Origin: Paraburkholderia podalyriae
GTDB taxonomy: Bacteria; Pseudomonadota; Gammaproteobacteria; Burkholderiales; Burkholderiaceae
Reading direction: 5' to 3'
Length of the DNA: 45,660 nucleotides
NCBI RefSeq assembly: GCF_014397785.1
Contig: NZ_VZQQ01000051.1
Span: 1-45,660 of the forward strand
The notes beneath the pieces are model-generated. The model made no database searches and was not told the DNA's origin. It worked only from the letters and a program-made list of their open reading frames with translations. A program made the translations under genes and the position numbers. Of this stretch, positions 32,564-39,900 are shown piece after piece. Position 1 is the stretch's first letter. Each line of letters opens with the position of its first letter.

Positions 32564-33320
32564 GGCGCTTCTCGCGGAATGCTGCTACACCTTCCGAGGC
32601 GTCCGGTGACGCCTTGCAGACTGACGCTGCGAGTTCGTGCGCGTATTCGTGTTCACCCGACTCCATCATCCGGATGAGTCGCTTGCCAACGGACAGGGAC
32701 GTCCTCGACCGCTTCTGGAGCGTGGCGCAGACAGCGTCTACCCGTGCCGCGAGTTCGTCGGCCGCAAGCGCTTCGTTGACGATGCCCCACTGCGCTGCTG
32801 TGACTGCCCCGACCAGCTCGCCCAAAAGAATCAGTTCACGGGTGCGCGTGGCCCCTACAAGTTCGGAGAGGCGGGCGCAGCCCATCCAGCCAGGAATCGC
32901 ACCGACCGCCGCTTCCGGGAACCCGATTCGCGCGTCAACGCTTGCATAGCGGAAATCGCAGGCCAATGCGAGTTCGAATCCGCCACCGATCGCACTGCCG
33001 GAAAGTACGGCGATCGTGGGCTTATCAAGCTCCGCGATTCTGCGGAAGACGCGATTCCCGTCCCGAATGAATCGCGTGCCCATTCTTTGCGGGTCGATGT
33101 CGCCCCATTCGTTGATGTCGGCACCGCTGCAGAAGAAGCGCTGGCCGTTCGAAGTGAACTTCAGCACGCGCACTTCATCATTGCGCTCGACGCTCGCGAC
33201 GGACCGCTCAATGTCTTCAAGCATGCTGGTCGTCAGCGCGTTGTGCCGGGTCCTACGATTGAGCGTAATCGTCGCAACAGCGCCTTCGATGGTGAAGATA
33301 ACGTCGGAATCTTGCTGCAT
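32547..33320 (-). CDS. Enoyl-CoA hydratase/isomerase family protein
   Basis: This 257-residue crotonase-fold protein has the CoA-binding start (TITLNRRTRHNALTTSMLED), the first oxyanion loop FFCSGADINEWGD, the second loop GSAIGGGFELALACDF, and FPEAAVGAIPGW with the first catalytic-type Glu. The second catalytic Glu of classical hydratases is not obvious, so it may be a hydrolase, isomerase or ring-opening enzyme of the family. It follows the CoA-transferase gene by 45 bases. The pairing implies that the pathway substrate is activated to a CoA thioester and then hydrated or cleaved. Confidence 0.85.
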   Translation of the reverse strand: MQQDSDVIFTIEGAVATITLNRRTRHNALTTSMLEDIERSVASVERNDEVRVLKFTSNGQRFFCSGADINEWGDIDPQRMGTRFIRDGNRVFRRIAELDKPTIAVLSGSAIGGGFELALACDFRYASVDARIGFPEAAVGAIPGWMGCARLSELVGATRTRELILLGELVGAVTAAQWGIVNEALAADELAARVDAVCATLQKRSRTSLSVGKRLIRMMESGEHEYAHELAASVCKASPDASEGVAAFREKRHANFS

Positions 33321-33365
33321 GAGAAATACCTCTCGATTCAGGTAATGGCTTGTACCGTTCGAAGT

Positions 33366-34877
33366 TCAGTGGGTGGCCGAAGCCTCAAGAAGGTGCTCAT
33401 CGACCAACGGAACAAACTCCATCCGTGCCAGCACGTCCTTTTGCAGATCGATGCCTTTGGCTACTTCGATCAGGCGAACGCCAAGCGGGTCGAGCTTGAA
33501 CACGGCCCGCTCAGTGACATAGAAAACCTCTTTGCCGTCGAGGCGAGCCTGAGGGCCGCTGAACGTCACGTGGCGAACGCTCGTTACCGCCTTGGGAACC
33601 GAGCCGGGCGAGACGATCTCAAGCGAGTCGTCGCTCTTTCTCTCAACGCGAAGGCCTTTTGCTTCGAAAGCGCCGCAGAAAACGATCTTTTTGGCGCCCT
33701 GGGCAATGTCCATGAATCCACCCGGGCCAACCACGGTGCTTCCCAGTTTCGAAACGTTCACATTCCCTTGCTCATCGAACTCGCCCATGCCGAGGAACGT
33801 GATATCGATACCGCCGCCGCTGTAGAAGTCGAACTGGTCAACGCTTGGCACAATGGCATCTGCGTTGCGCGCAGTGCCAAACATCGCGCCGTCGAGCATG
33901 GACCCACGGTGGATGCCCTGTTCGACCGAACCCCAGTATTCCGAACCGCGGCCTTGTGCCGCCAGGACCGCAGGGATGGCCCCCGGGAACCCGAATCCGA
34001 AATTCACTGACTGATTCGTGCCGAGTTCCTGTGCTGCACGCTCGGCAACGATCAGGCGCATGCCTTCGGGCATTTCTGCGTCGGTTGTCTCGCCAAGCGA
34101 TTCGCCGCTGAGCGAGGCGTCGTAGTCGCTGATCGCGCACTGCCGTTGGGCCGGGGTCTCAACAGTGATATCCACCATGACACCCGGCACGCGGACGAGG
34201 CGCGCCGGCACGTGACCGTCGGACTTGCCCTTCACCTGCGCAATAACCTTGCCGCCACTGTTGTGCGCTGCGAGTGCAACGGCGTAGATGTCGAGGTCGG
34301 CAGGTTCGCAGCGCGTGGACAGATTTCCACGATCGTCGGCGGACGATGCCATGACGATGGAGAAGTCGATCTTGACGGGCTTGAAGCGCAGGTACTCGTC
34401 GCCGCCGATCTCGATCAATTCGACGAGATCCTCTGTGGTGGCCGCATTGAGCTTGCCGCCGCCAAGTCGGGGATCGACGAAGGTCCTGAGTCCAACGCGC
34501 GTGATGACGCCAGGGCGGCCCGCGCCGATTTCGCGAAACAGCGTGGCGATCACTCCGCCTGGGAAGCTGTATCCCTCGATCTGGCCCGATTCGTCCAGTG
34601 CCTGCATGGCGGACGACCACACCCAGTGGCCACCGATGACACGCTTGACCATGCCCACGTGCGCAAATCGGCCAAGGCCGCTGCCCTGACCGTCGCCAAC
34701 ACCCAATGCATGAACAACCGTGAGATTGCAGGGGTGGCCCGTCTGCAGAAACCGTGCTTCGAGCGCGGCCAGCACCGCATCCGGTTCAAGCAGTCCACCG
34801 CCCGAGCCGGTAATTGCGATCGTCGCGCCATCGGGAATCGAAGCTGCCACAGCTTCTGCGTTCATCCACTTGTTCAC
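33366..34877 (-). CDS. Acyl-CoA:acetate-type CoA-transferase (YdiF-like, fused alpha-beta)
   Basis: The 503-residue protein combines both subunits of a family I CoA-transferase. The N-terminal half has GATIAITGSGGGLLEPDAVL (CoA-binding glycine loop). The C-terminal half has LGTNQSVNFGFGFPGAIPAV and YWGSVEQGIHRG, where the Glu of VEQG is the expected thioester-forming residue. The start is GTG 34877, with AGGAGG five bases upstream. It is the first gene of the left arm of the TetR cluster and starts 234 bases from the divergent tetR ATG. Substrate unknown. Confidence 0.88.
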   Translation of the reverse strand: MNKWMNAEAVAASIPDGATIAITGSGGGLLEPDAVLAALEARFLQTGHPCNLTVVHALGVGDGQGSGLGRFAHVGMVKRVIGGHWVWSSAMQALDESGQIEGYSFPGGVIATLFREIGAGRPGVITRVGLRTFVDPRLGGGKLNAATTEDLVELIEIGGDEYLRFKPVKIDFSIVMASSADDRGNLSTRCEPADLDIYAVALAAHNSGGKVIAQVKGKSDGHVPARLVRVPGVMVDITVETPAQRQCAISDYDASLSGESLGETTDAEMPEGMRLIVAERAAQELGTNQSVNFGFGFPGAIPAVLAAQGRGSEYWGSVEQGIHRGSMLDGAMFGTARNADAIVPSVDQFDFYSGGGIDITFLGMGEFDEQGNVNVSKLGSTVVGPGGFMDIAQGAKKIVFCGAFEAKGLRVERKSDDSLEIVSPGSVPKAVTSVRHVTFSGPQARLDGKEVFYVTERAVFKLDPLGVRLIEVAKGIDLQKDVLARMEFVPLVDEHLLEASATH

Positions 34878-34892
34878 ATCGCCTCCTTATCC

Positions 34893-34938
34893 TTGACACC
34901 TCGGTTCGGTGTGTTATGTTAAACCGAACCGGTTCGTT
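34893..34938 (+). promoter_or_regulatory. tetR promoter with overlapping palindromic operator
   Basis: TTGACA (34893-34898), a 16-base spacer and TATGTT (34915-34920) point rightward. Immediately downstream, ACCGAACCGGTTCGTT (34923-34938) contains a perfect 12-bp palindrome, CGAACCGGTTCG (34925-34936). A half-site, TCGGTTCGGT, also lies inside the spacer. The operator is ideally placed for autorepression of tetR and for repression of the divergent CoA-transferase operon. Confidence 0.7.
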
Positions 34939-35110
34939 ACTTGTGTCGGATGATGTCACGGCGATTCGAGGTCTTCAAGACCCGGGCAGCGATAATCGGG
35001 TTTACGATAGTGGGCACGCTGCCCCGAAAGGGACATGACAGGGGAACCGCCAATGCCGTTGCAGGCGGTTTGCAGTTACCGTCTAATTTTTTTGAGTTTG
35101 AAGAGGCAAG

Positions 35111-35797
35111 ATGCCAACGACGACAGTCGAAGGACTCAGCGAAGCACCGGTTGCCGCAAAGCTGCCGCAGCGCGCCAAGCGGACGCGCGACCCTATCCTG
35201 ACGCAGGCGAAGATCATCGCCGCAGCGAAAGCAGAGTTCGCGAAGGTCGGCCTTGGCGGCGCTCGCATCGAGTCGATCGCCGAGAAGGCGAGCGTGAACA
35301 AGCGGATGATCTACGAGTACTTCAAGGGGAAGGAAGAGCTATTTCAGACCGTCCTTGAAGAAATGTGGACGGACATCCGGACCGAGGAAAAGAAGCTCGC
35401 ACTTGACCATCTGCCGCCCGTCGAGGCTATCCGCACCCTGATGACCTTCACGTGGGAGTATTACCTGAAGAATCCGGAATTCATGTCGCTGGTCAACAGC
35501 GAGAACCTGCATCGGGCGCGGCACATCAAGAAATCAAGGCGATTCAGCGAGATGCACCGGGGCTTCATCGATATGCTCCAGCGGATTCTGGACCGGGGAG
35601 TGGCGTCCGGCGACTTCCGGCCAGGAATTGACGCGAGCCAGCTGCATCTGACCCTGGCTGCGATCGGCTACTACTATCTGACAAATCGGTTCACCGGCGA
35701 AGTCATCTTTGGCTTCGACTTCGTTTCCAAAGAGGCTCTTCAGAAACGCCTCGAATTCAACATCGATACGGTGTTTAGCCTCCTGCGCCCGCGATAA
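35111..35797 (+). CDS. TetR-family transcriptional regulator
   Basis: The 228-residue protein has an N-terminal helix-turn-helix: TQAKIIAAAKAEFAKVGLGG, then IESIAEKASVNKRMIYEYFK and GKEELFQTVLEEMW. The all-helical ligand-binding domain of about 150 residues contains aromatic and His residues (FTWEYYLKNPEFMSLVNSEN) typical of the family. The first 30 residues form an extra, probably flexible N-terminus. Operators of the same sequence flank both sides of the gene, so it very likely represses the left (CoA-transferase) and right (SDR) arms and itself. Confidence 0.88.
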   Translation: MPTTTVEGLSEAPVAAKLPQRAKRTRDPILTQAKIIAAAKAEFAKVGLGGARIESIAEKASVNKRMIYEYFKGKEELFQTVLEEMWTDIRTEEKKLALDHLPPVEAIRTLMTFTWEYYLKNPEFMSLVNSENLHRARHIKKSRRFSEMHRGFIDMLQRILDRGVASGDFRPGIDASQLHLTLAAIGYYYLTNRFTGEVIFGFDFVSKEALQKRLEFNIDTVFSLLRPR

Positions 35798-35846
35798 CCG
35801 CGGCCACATCCTCCTCCTTCTTTTTCCCGCTCAGCCTCAATCTCGC

Positions 35847-35882
35847 AGGGTTTTCCGCTTCGGTAAGGGAAAACCCTTTTTT
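35847..35882 (+). terminator. Rho-independent terminator after tetR
   Basis: AGGGTTTTCC and GGAAAACCCT form a 10-bp stem (35847-35856 with 35868-35877) around an 11-base loop and run into TTTTTT. It lies 50 bases after the tetR stop. Its T-tract overlaps the -35 box of the next promoter. Confidence 0.8.
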
Positions 35883-35925
35883 GACAGCGCGCGGCGTCGA
35901 GTATTAAATAACGAACTGGATCGTT
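35881..35925 (+). promoter_or_regulatory. Promoter and TetR operator of the right arm
   Basis: TTGACA (35881-35886) is followed by an AT-rich -10 region (TATTAAATA, 35902-35910; spacer 15-18 depending on register). An operator, AACGAACTGGATCGTT (35910-35925), follows. It shares CGAAC-x-GG-x-TCGTTACTT with the operator at 34923-34938, so the same TetR protein should bind both. Confidence 0.7.
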
Positions 35926-35998
35926 ACTTATGATTTTGCGCCGCATGGCGAGAAATCTGTAGGACGTCAGTCATGAAATGCCATGCAGGAGATGAGAC

Positions 35999-36769
35999 AT
36001 GGAGCAACGCCAGGTCGCGCTGGTCACGGGAGCCCGTCGCGGAATCGGTCGAGCAATTGCGCTCGAGTTAGCAGATGCTGGGTTCGACGTCGTAATCACC
36101 GACGTTGAGCCATCGGACGAGCTGGAGGCCACGCGCTCCGATATCGAGCGCGCTGGCGTCAAATGCGTGGCGCTGACATCGAACCTCGCGGACATCACGC
36201 AACACGACGCGCTGCTTCAGGCGGTCGAGGATTCGCTGGGCGGCGTCACCTGCCTGGTCAATAACGCGGGTGTTTCTGTCATGTCGCGCGGCGACCTTCT
36301 CGACGTCACGCCCGAGAGCTACGACCGGTGCCTCAACGTCAACACCCGTGGCACGTTCTTTCTGATGCAGGCATTCGGCCGACGTGCTGCGAAAGCGCAG
36401 CCGGGCAGCATCAATCGCTCGATGATCACGATTACTTCCTCCAACGCCGTCGCTGCGTCGCCCCAACGCAGCGAGTACTGCGTTTCGAAGGCAGGCCTTT
36501 CGATGGCGACCACGCTGTTCTCCTTGCGGCTCGCCGAACTTGGCGTCGGCGTGTTCGAAGTGCAGCCGGGTCTGATCGAAACGGAAATGACTGCCCCGTC
36601 CAAAGCTCGCTACGACGCCCTCATGGAAAACGGGCTGACCGCCATCAAACGATGGGGAACGCCGAAAGAAGTCGCCGTGACGGTACGCACGCTTGCAACG
36701 GGCGGTCTGCCGTACAGCGTTGGCCAGGCGGTCCGCGTCGATGGCGGTCTCCTTGTTTCTAAATACTGA
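35999..36769 (+). CDS. Short-chain dehydrogenase/reductase (FabG-like)
   Basis: The 256-residue SDR has the cofactor motif TGARRGIGRAIALELA, the NNAG motif (VNNAGVSVM) and a catalytic Ser-Tyr-Lys set in ITITSSNAVAASPQRSEYCV followed by SKAG. The C-terminal VQPGLIETEM and VGQAVRVDGGLLV are classical-SDR hallmarks. It is the first gene of the right arm, 74 bases after the TetR operator, and is followed after 16 bases by the DUF993 gene. It probably oxidises a hydroxyl of the pathway substrate with NAD(P). Confidence 0.88.
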   Translation: MEQRQVALVTGARRGIGRAIALELADAGFDVVITDVEPSDELEATRSDIERAGVKCVALTSNLADITQHDALLQAVEDSLGGVTCLVNNAGVSVMSRGDLLDVTPESYDRCLNVNTRGTFFLMQAFGRRAAKAQPGSINRSMITITSSNAVAASPQRSEYCVSKAGLSMATTLFSLRLAELGVGVFEVQPGLIETEMTAPSKARYDALMENGLTAIKRWGTPKEVAVTVRTLATGGLPYSVGQAVRVDGGLLVSKY

Positions 36770-36785
36770 CTTCGAGAGTCAAGTC

Positions 36786-37949
36786 ATGCAAATCAAACTT
36801 CCCACGCTGGACGGCACCCTTGTTGGCTACCGTCTGACCGGCACCCCGCTGCAAGTCGTGAAGCCTGCAGCTCCGTTCAACCGCATCGCCTACTCGGCGG
36901 CTCACGTGGTTGCCGACCCTCTTCGCAGCGGCGAACTAGGCCAACCATGCGCGATCGACTGGGAGCGAACCATCGAATATCGCCGCTACCTTCTTGAGCA
37001 AGGACTGGGTATCGCAGAGGCGATGGACACGGCGCAACGCGGCATGGGTCTGTCCTGGGACTCGGCGAAAGAACTGATCGTCCGTACACTGAATGAAACG
37101 CGCGACATTCCCGGGGCGCTGATCGCGTCCGGTTGCGGAACGGACCATCTGCCTGTCAACGACGCGGGTTCGTGCGACGACGTGATCAAGGCCTATCTGA
37201 CGCAGATCGAAAGCGTCCAGCGCGCCGGTGGTCAAATCATATTGATGGCGAGCCGCGCTCTCGCGCGCGTGGCGAAGGACGCGAGCGACTATATCCGTGT
37301 ATATCGCGAAGTGCTGTCGGCTTGCGACAAGCCCGTCATCCTTCACTGGCTCGGCGAAGCGTTCGATCCGGAACTGGCGGGCTACTGGGGCCACGCCGAC
37401 TTCGAAAACGCGGCGAAGGTATGTCTCGAAGTCATCGCCTCGAATGAGGCAAAGGTGGACGGAATCAAGATATCCCTGCTGGACGAAACAAAGGAGATTG
37501 ATTTCCGCCGTCGCCTTCCGGCATCCGTGAAGATGTACACCGGCGACGACTTCAACTATCCCAAGCTCATCGCTGGCGACGAGGTCGGTTACTCACACGC
37601 TTTGCTCGGCATTTTCGATGCGATCGCGCCGGCAGCATCGCAGGCACTTGGCGCGCTGGCCTCGGGGGACATGGCGCGCTACGAACAACTGCTCGCACCG
37701 ACCGTCCCGTTGTCCAGGCACATTTTTCGGGCGCCCACCCAGTACTACAAAACCGGCGTCGTGCTTCTCGCGTATCTGAACGGGTTCCAGTCTCACTTTT
37801 TCATGCTGGGTGGCCATCATGGCGCTCGACCGCCCATCTACCTGGCGGATGTCTTCCGGTTGGCTGATCAGGCCAATTTGTTGCGCGACCCTGAGCTGGC
37901 AGTCACCCGTATGCAAGGGCTGATGGCTATGCTCGGCTGCGCTGCATAG
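36786..37949 (+). CDS. DUF993 family protein (TIM-barrel, aldolase-like)
   Basis: The product is 387 residues from ATG 36786; an upstream in-frame start lies inside the SDR gene and is rejected. The sequence matches the DUF993 type, a dihydrodipicolinate-synthase-like TIM barrel: IASGCGTDHLPVNDAG, RAGGQIILMASRALARVAK, DKPVILHWLGEAFDPEL, KVDGIKISLLDETKEIDFR and MYTGDDFNYP. The Lys of GIKISLLD is a candidate Schiff-base residue (inference). DUF993 genes typically neighbour sugar isomerase/epimerase and oxidoreductase genes, as here. The reaction is unknown; a retro-aldol or hydrolytic ring cleavage is plausible. Confidence 0.8.
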   Translation: MQIKLPTLDGTLVGYRLTGTPLQVVKPAAPFNRIAYSAAHVVADPLRSGELGQPCAIDWERTIEYRRYLLEQGLGIAEAMDTAQRGMGLSWDSAKELIVRTLNETRDIPGALIASGCGTDHLPVNDAGSCDDVIKAYLTQIESVQRAGGQIILMASRALARVAKDASDYIRVYREVLSACDKPVILHWLGEAFDPELAGYWGHADFENAAKVCLEVIASNEAKVDGIKISLLDETKEIDFRRRLPASVKMYTGDDFNYPKLIAGDEVGYSHALLGIFDAIAPAASQALGALASGDMARYEQLLAPTVPLSRHIFRAPTQYYKTGVVLLAYLNGFQSHFFMLGGHHGARPPIYLADVFRLADQANLLRDPELAVTRMQGLMAMLGCAA

Positions 37950-38002
37950 AGCGAAAGCGCGCTTTCGGCGCTACGGTATGTGAGTAACCGGTTGAGAAAG
38001 AA

Positions 38003-38851
38003 ATGGACACTTTGCAGGGAAAGCTGAACCGTTGCGCGATCAACACCGCAACGCTGGGGCATCGCGAACCGTTGCACGTTACGATCGATCGCATCGCAAG
38101 GGCGGGTTTTGGTGGAATCGCCCCGTGGCGACACGAAGTGGAGGCTGCGGATGTCTCGCAGTTCGCCCGGCAGATTCGCGCACTTGAACTCAAGGTAACG
38201 GGCTATTGCCGCTCGACCTACTTCCCCGCACCGACGGCAGAGCAGCGGGCGGCAAACATCGAGTCGAATATTCGAGCGGTCAATGACGCAGCCGAACTGG
38301 GTGCGGAGTGCTTGGTAATGGTCGTCGGAGGACTGCCAGTAGGAAGTCGCGACCTGGCGGCCGCCCGTGAGATGGTCTCCGATGGAATCGCCGCGTTGAT
38401 GGTCGAAGCGAAGAAGCTCAGTGTACGACTCGCGGTTGAACCTCTTCATCCCATGTACGCGGCTGAGCGTTCGGTGATTAACACCGTCGGACAGGCCCTG
38501 GACCTGTGCCGGCAACTCGACCCGAAAAATGACGCCATTGGCATTGCGGTCGATGTTTACCACTGCTGGTGGGACCCTCAACTGGCAGAGTCGGTTTCTG
38601 CGGCCGGGAAAGAGGCGCGGATCGCTGCATATCACGTGTCTGACTGGCTGACGCCGACCACGGACATGCTCCTCGATCGCGGAATGATGGGGGACGGGGT
38701 GATTGACCTGAAGGAGACGCGACGCCTGGTTGAAACAGCTGGATACGTCGGCATGACCGAGGTGGAGATCTTCTCCAAAGACGTCTGGTGGAAAGCACCA
38801 CCGGACGAGGTTCTGAAGTGTTGCGCCGATCGACTGCAAAGCGTCTGCTGA
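38003..38851 (+). CDS. Sugar phosphate isomerase/epimerase-like TIM-barrel protein
   Basis: The 282-residue protein has the xylose-isomerase-like barrel pattern: FGGIAPWRHEVE, LRVTGY-type strand 2 (LKVTGYCRSTYFPAP), ECLVMVVGGLPVGSRD, the metal-ligand strand LAVEPLHPMYA (Glu), VDVYHCWWDP (Asp/His), AAYHVSDWLTP (His) and VEIFSKDVWW (Glu). All expected metal ligands appear present, so it is probably an active isomerase or epimerase. It is the last gene of the right arm, 53 bases behind the DUF993 gene. The substrate is likely the oxidised carbohydrate-like product of the SDR (inference). Confidence 0.85.
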   Translation: MDTLQGKLNRCAINTATLGHREPLHVTIDRIARAGFGGIAPWRHEVEAADVSQFARQIRALELKVTGYCRSTYFPAPTAEQRAANIESNIRAVNDAAELGAECLVMVVGGLPVGSRDLAAAREMVSDGIAALMVEAKKLSVRLAVEPLHPMYAAERSVINTVGQALDLCRQLDPKNDAIGIAVDVYHCWWDPQLAESVSAAGKEARIAAYHVSDWLTPTTDMLLDRGMMGDGVIDLKETRRLVETAGYVGMTEVEIFSKDVWWKAPPDEVLKCCADRLQSVC

Positions 38852-38944
38852 ATATCGGCGCTGCAAGAAGGATAAAAAAATCTCCGGAAGAGGCCGTGAG
38901 GCCGTGTTAATGGACTAAAACCACGAGGAGTCGCATTAGGAGCA

Positions 38945-39373
38945 CCGGAAAAAATCAACCTGGCGGTATTGATTTGCGCAGGGTTCATCAGCATTCCAGC
39001 ATTCGCCCGGAACAGCGTGACGCTGTATGGCATCGTTGATACGGGTATCGGGTATCAGTCGAGCTCGACGACGCTCGGCTCGACCTCGGGCGGCCACTCG
39101 GCGTTCAGGATGATCACCGGCGTGTGGGCAGGTAGCCGCTTCGGCCTGAAGGGCGCGGAAGATCTCGGCGGCGGCACGAAGGCGATCTTCATGCTGGAAG
39201 AGGGCTTTACCAGCGCGAACGGTTCGATGTCGACGACTAACCTGATGTTCAGCCGCCAGGCGTTCGTCGGCGTGACGAACCCGACGTACGGTTCGCTGAC
39301 GGCGGGCCGCCAGTACGCGTCGTACTATCAGCTGGTGTCGCCGTACAGCCCGACGACGTGGCTCACCGGCTTC
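38945..39373 (+). pseudogene. Gram-negative porin, N-terminal fragment with lost start codon
   Basis: The frame encodes a porin signal peptide and first strands: KINLAVLICAGFISIPAFA, then NSVTLYGIVDTGIGYQSSST, and FGLKGAEDLGGGTKAIFMLE, a hallmark of Burkholderia general porins. Where the initiator Met would be, the codon reads CCG (38945-38947), and the only standard start in frame is a TTG at 38969 inside the signal. After TTWLTGF (39373) porin similarity ends; the open frame runs on to 39517 in unrelated sequence. About one third of a normal 370-residue porin is present. Confidence 0.75.
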
Positions 39374-39690
39374 CTCACTTCCGCTGAACACATAATGCAA
39401 ATCGGCGAACCTCAAAGGTTGTCGCTTGGACCGTGGCACGACCGCCAGCCTGCTACGAACGGGGCGGCTGATGGGCTCCAGACTAACATCCAAGTGGCCG
39501 TGATAAGCCACGCCTAATCGCGCGCATAACCCGTGGATTCTGTGGTGTCTGGAGACTGAGGGGCACGTTTGAACGTCCGAAAGACTCCTGAAGCAGCCAT
39601 CGACGGCAGGATAGCCTGAGCGGCCGTTGAGGGTCGCCTGCGGAAGTTAGGTGCCGGACCGCGTCCGGCAGAGGACGCATGCGATAAATA
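39374..39690 (+). ncRNA. Possible 5' portion of a group II intron (structured RNA relic)
   Basis: Directly after the porin break the sequence loses coding character and shows RNA-like features: many short self-complementary segments, GAACG and CCGAAAG loops, and a perfect 8-bp hairpin TGCCGGAC-CGC-GTCCGGCA (39652-39670). Its look recalls domain I of bacterial group II introns, a comparison made from memory only. No reverse-transcriptase gene follows, so at best it is a truncated piece. Confidence 0.35.
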
Positions 39691-39900
39691 CTATAATGGT
39701 CTGGACAAAGTACGCATTATCTGCGTCGTCAATGTCGGCTGCGTTGTGGGTCAAGTGCCGATCTTATTCGCAAGGCGCGGAGTGGTGCGTTAAGGGAACT
39801 GATCGGAGACCCTTCGTGAAGCAGTCGACGCTTGCTCATTCCCTTTCTGTCACGACGCGGGCCTCAGAATTCGACTCTCAATCCAAGACGGTGTGCGGCC
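39691..39900 (+). other. Leader region of the HAD-HerA gene
   Basis: A consensus -10 box TATAAT lies at 39692-39697, but no good -35 precedes it. The remaining sequence up to the ATG at 39901 holds no supported gene. The promoter of the HAD-HerA fusion may be here. Confidence 0.3.

Noticed and set aside
32637..34010. 457-codon plus-strand frame opposite the CoA-transferase and crotonase genes
   Set aside because: Both antisense genes have clear family motifs; this frame has none.
37868..38866. 332-codon minus-strand frame opposite the TIM-barrel isomerase gene
   Set aside because: The plus-strand gene has metal-ligand strands and operon context; this frame has none.
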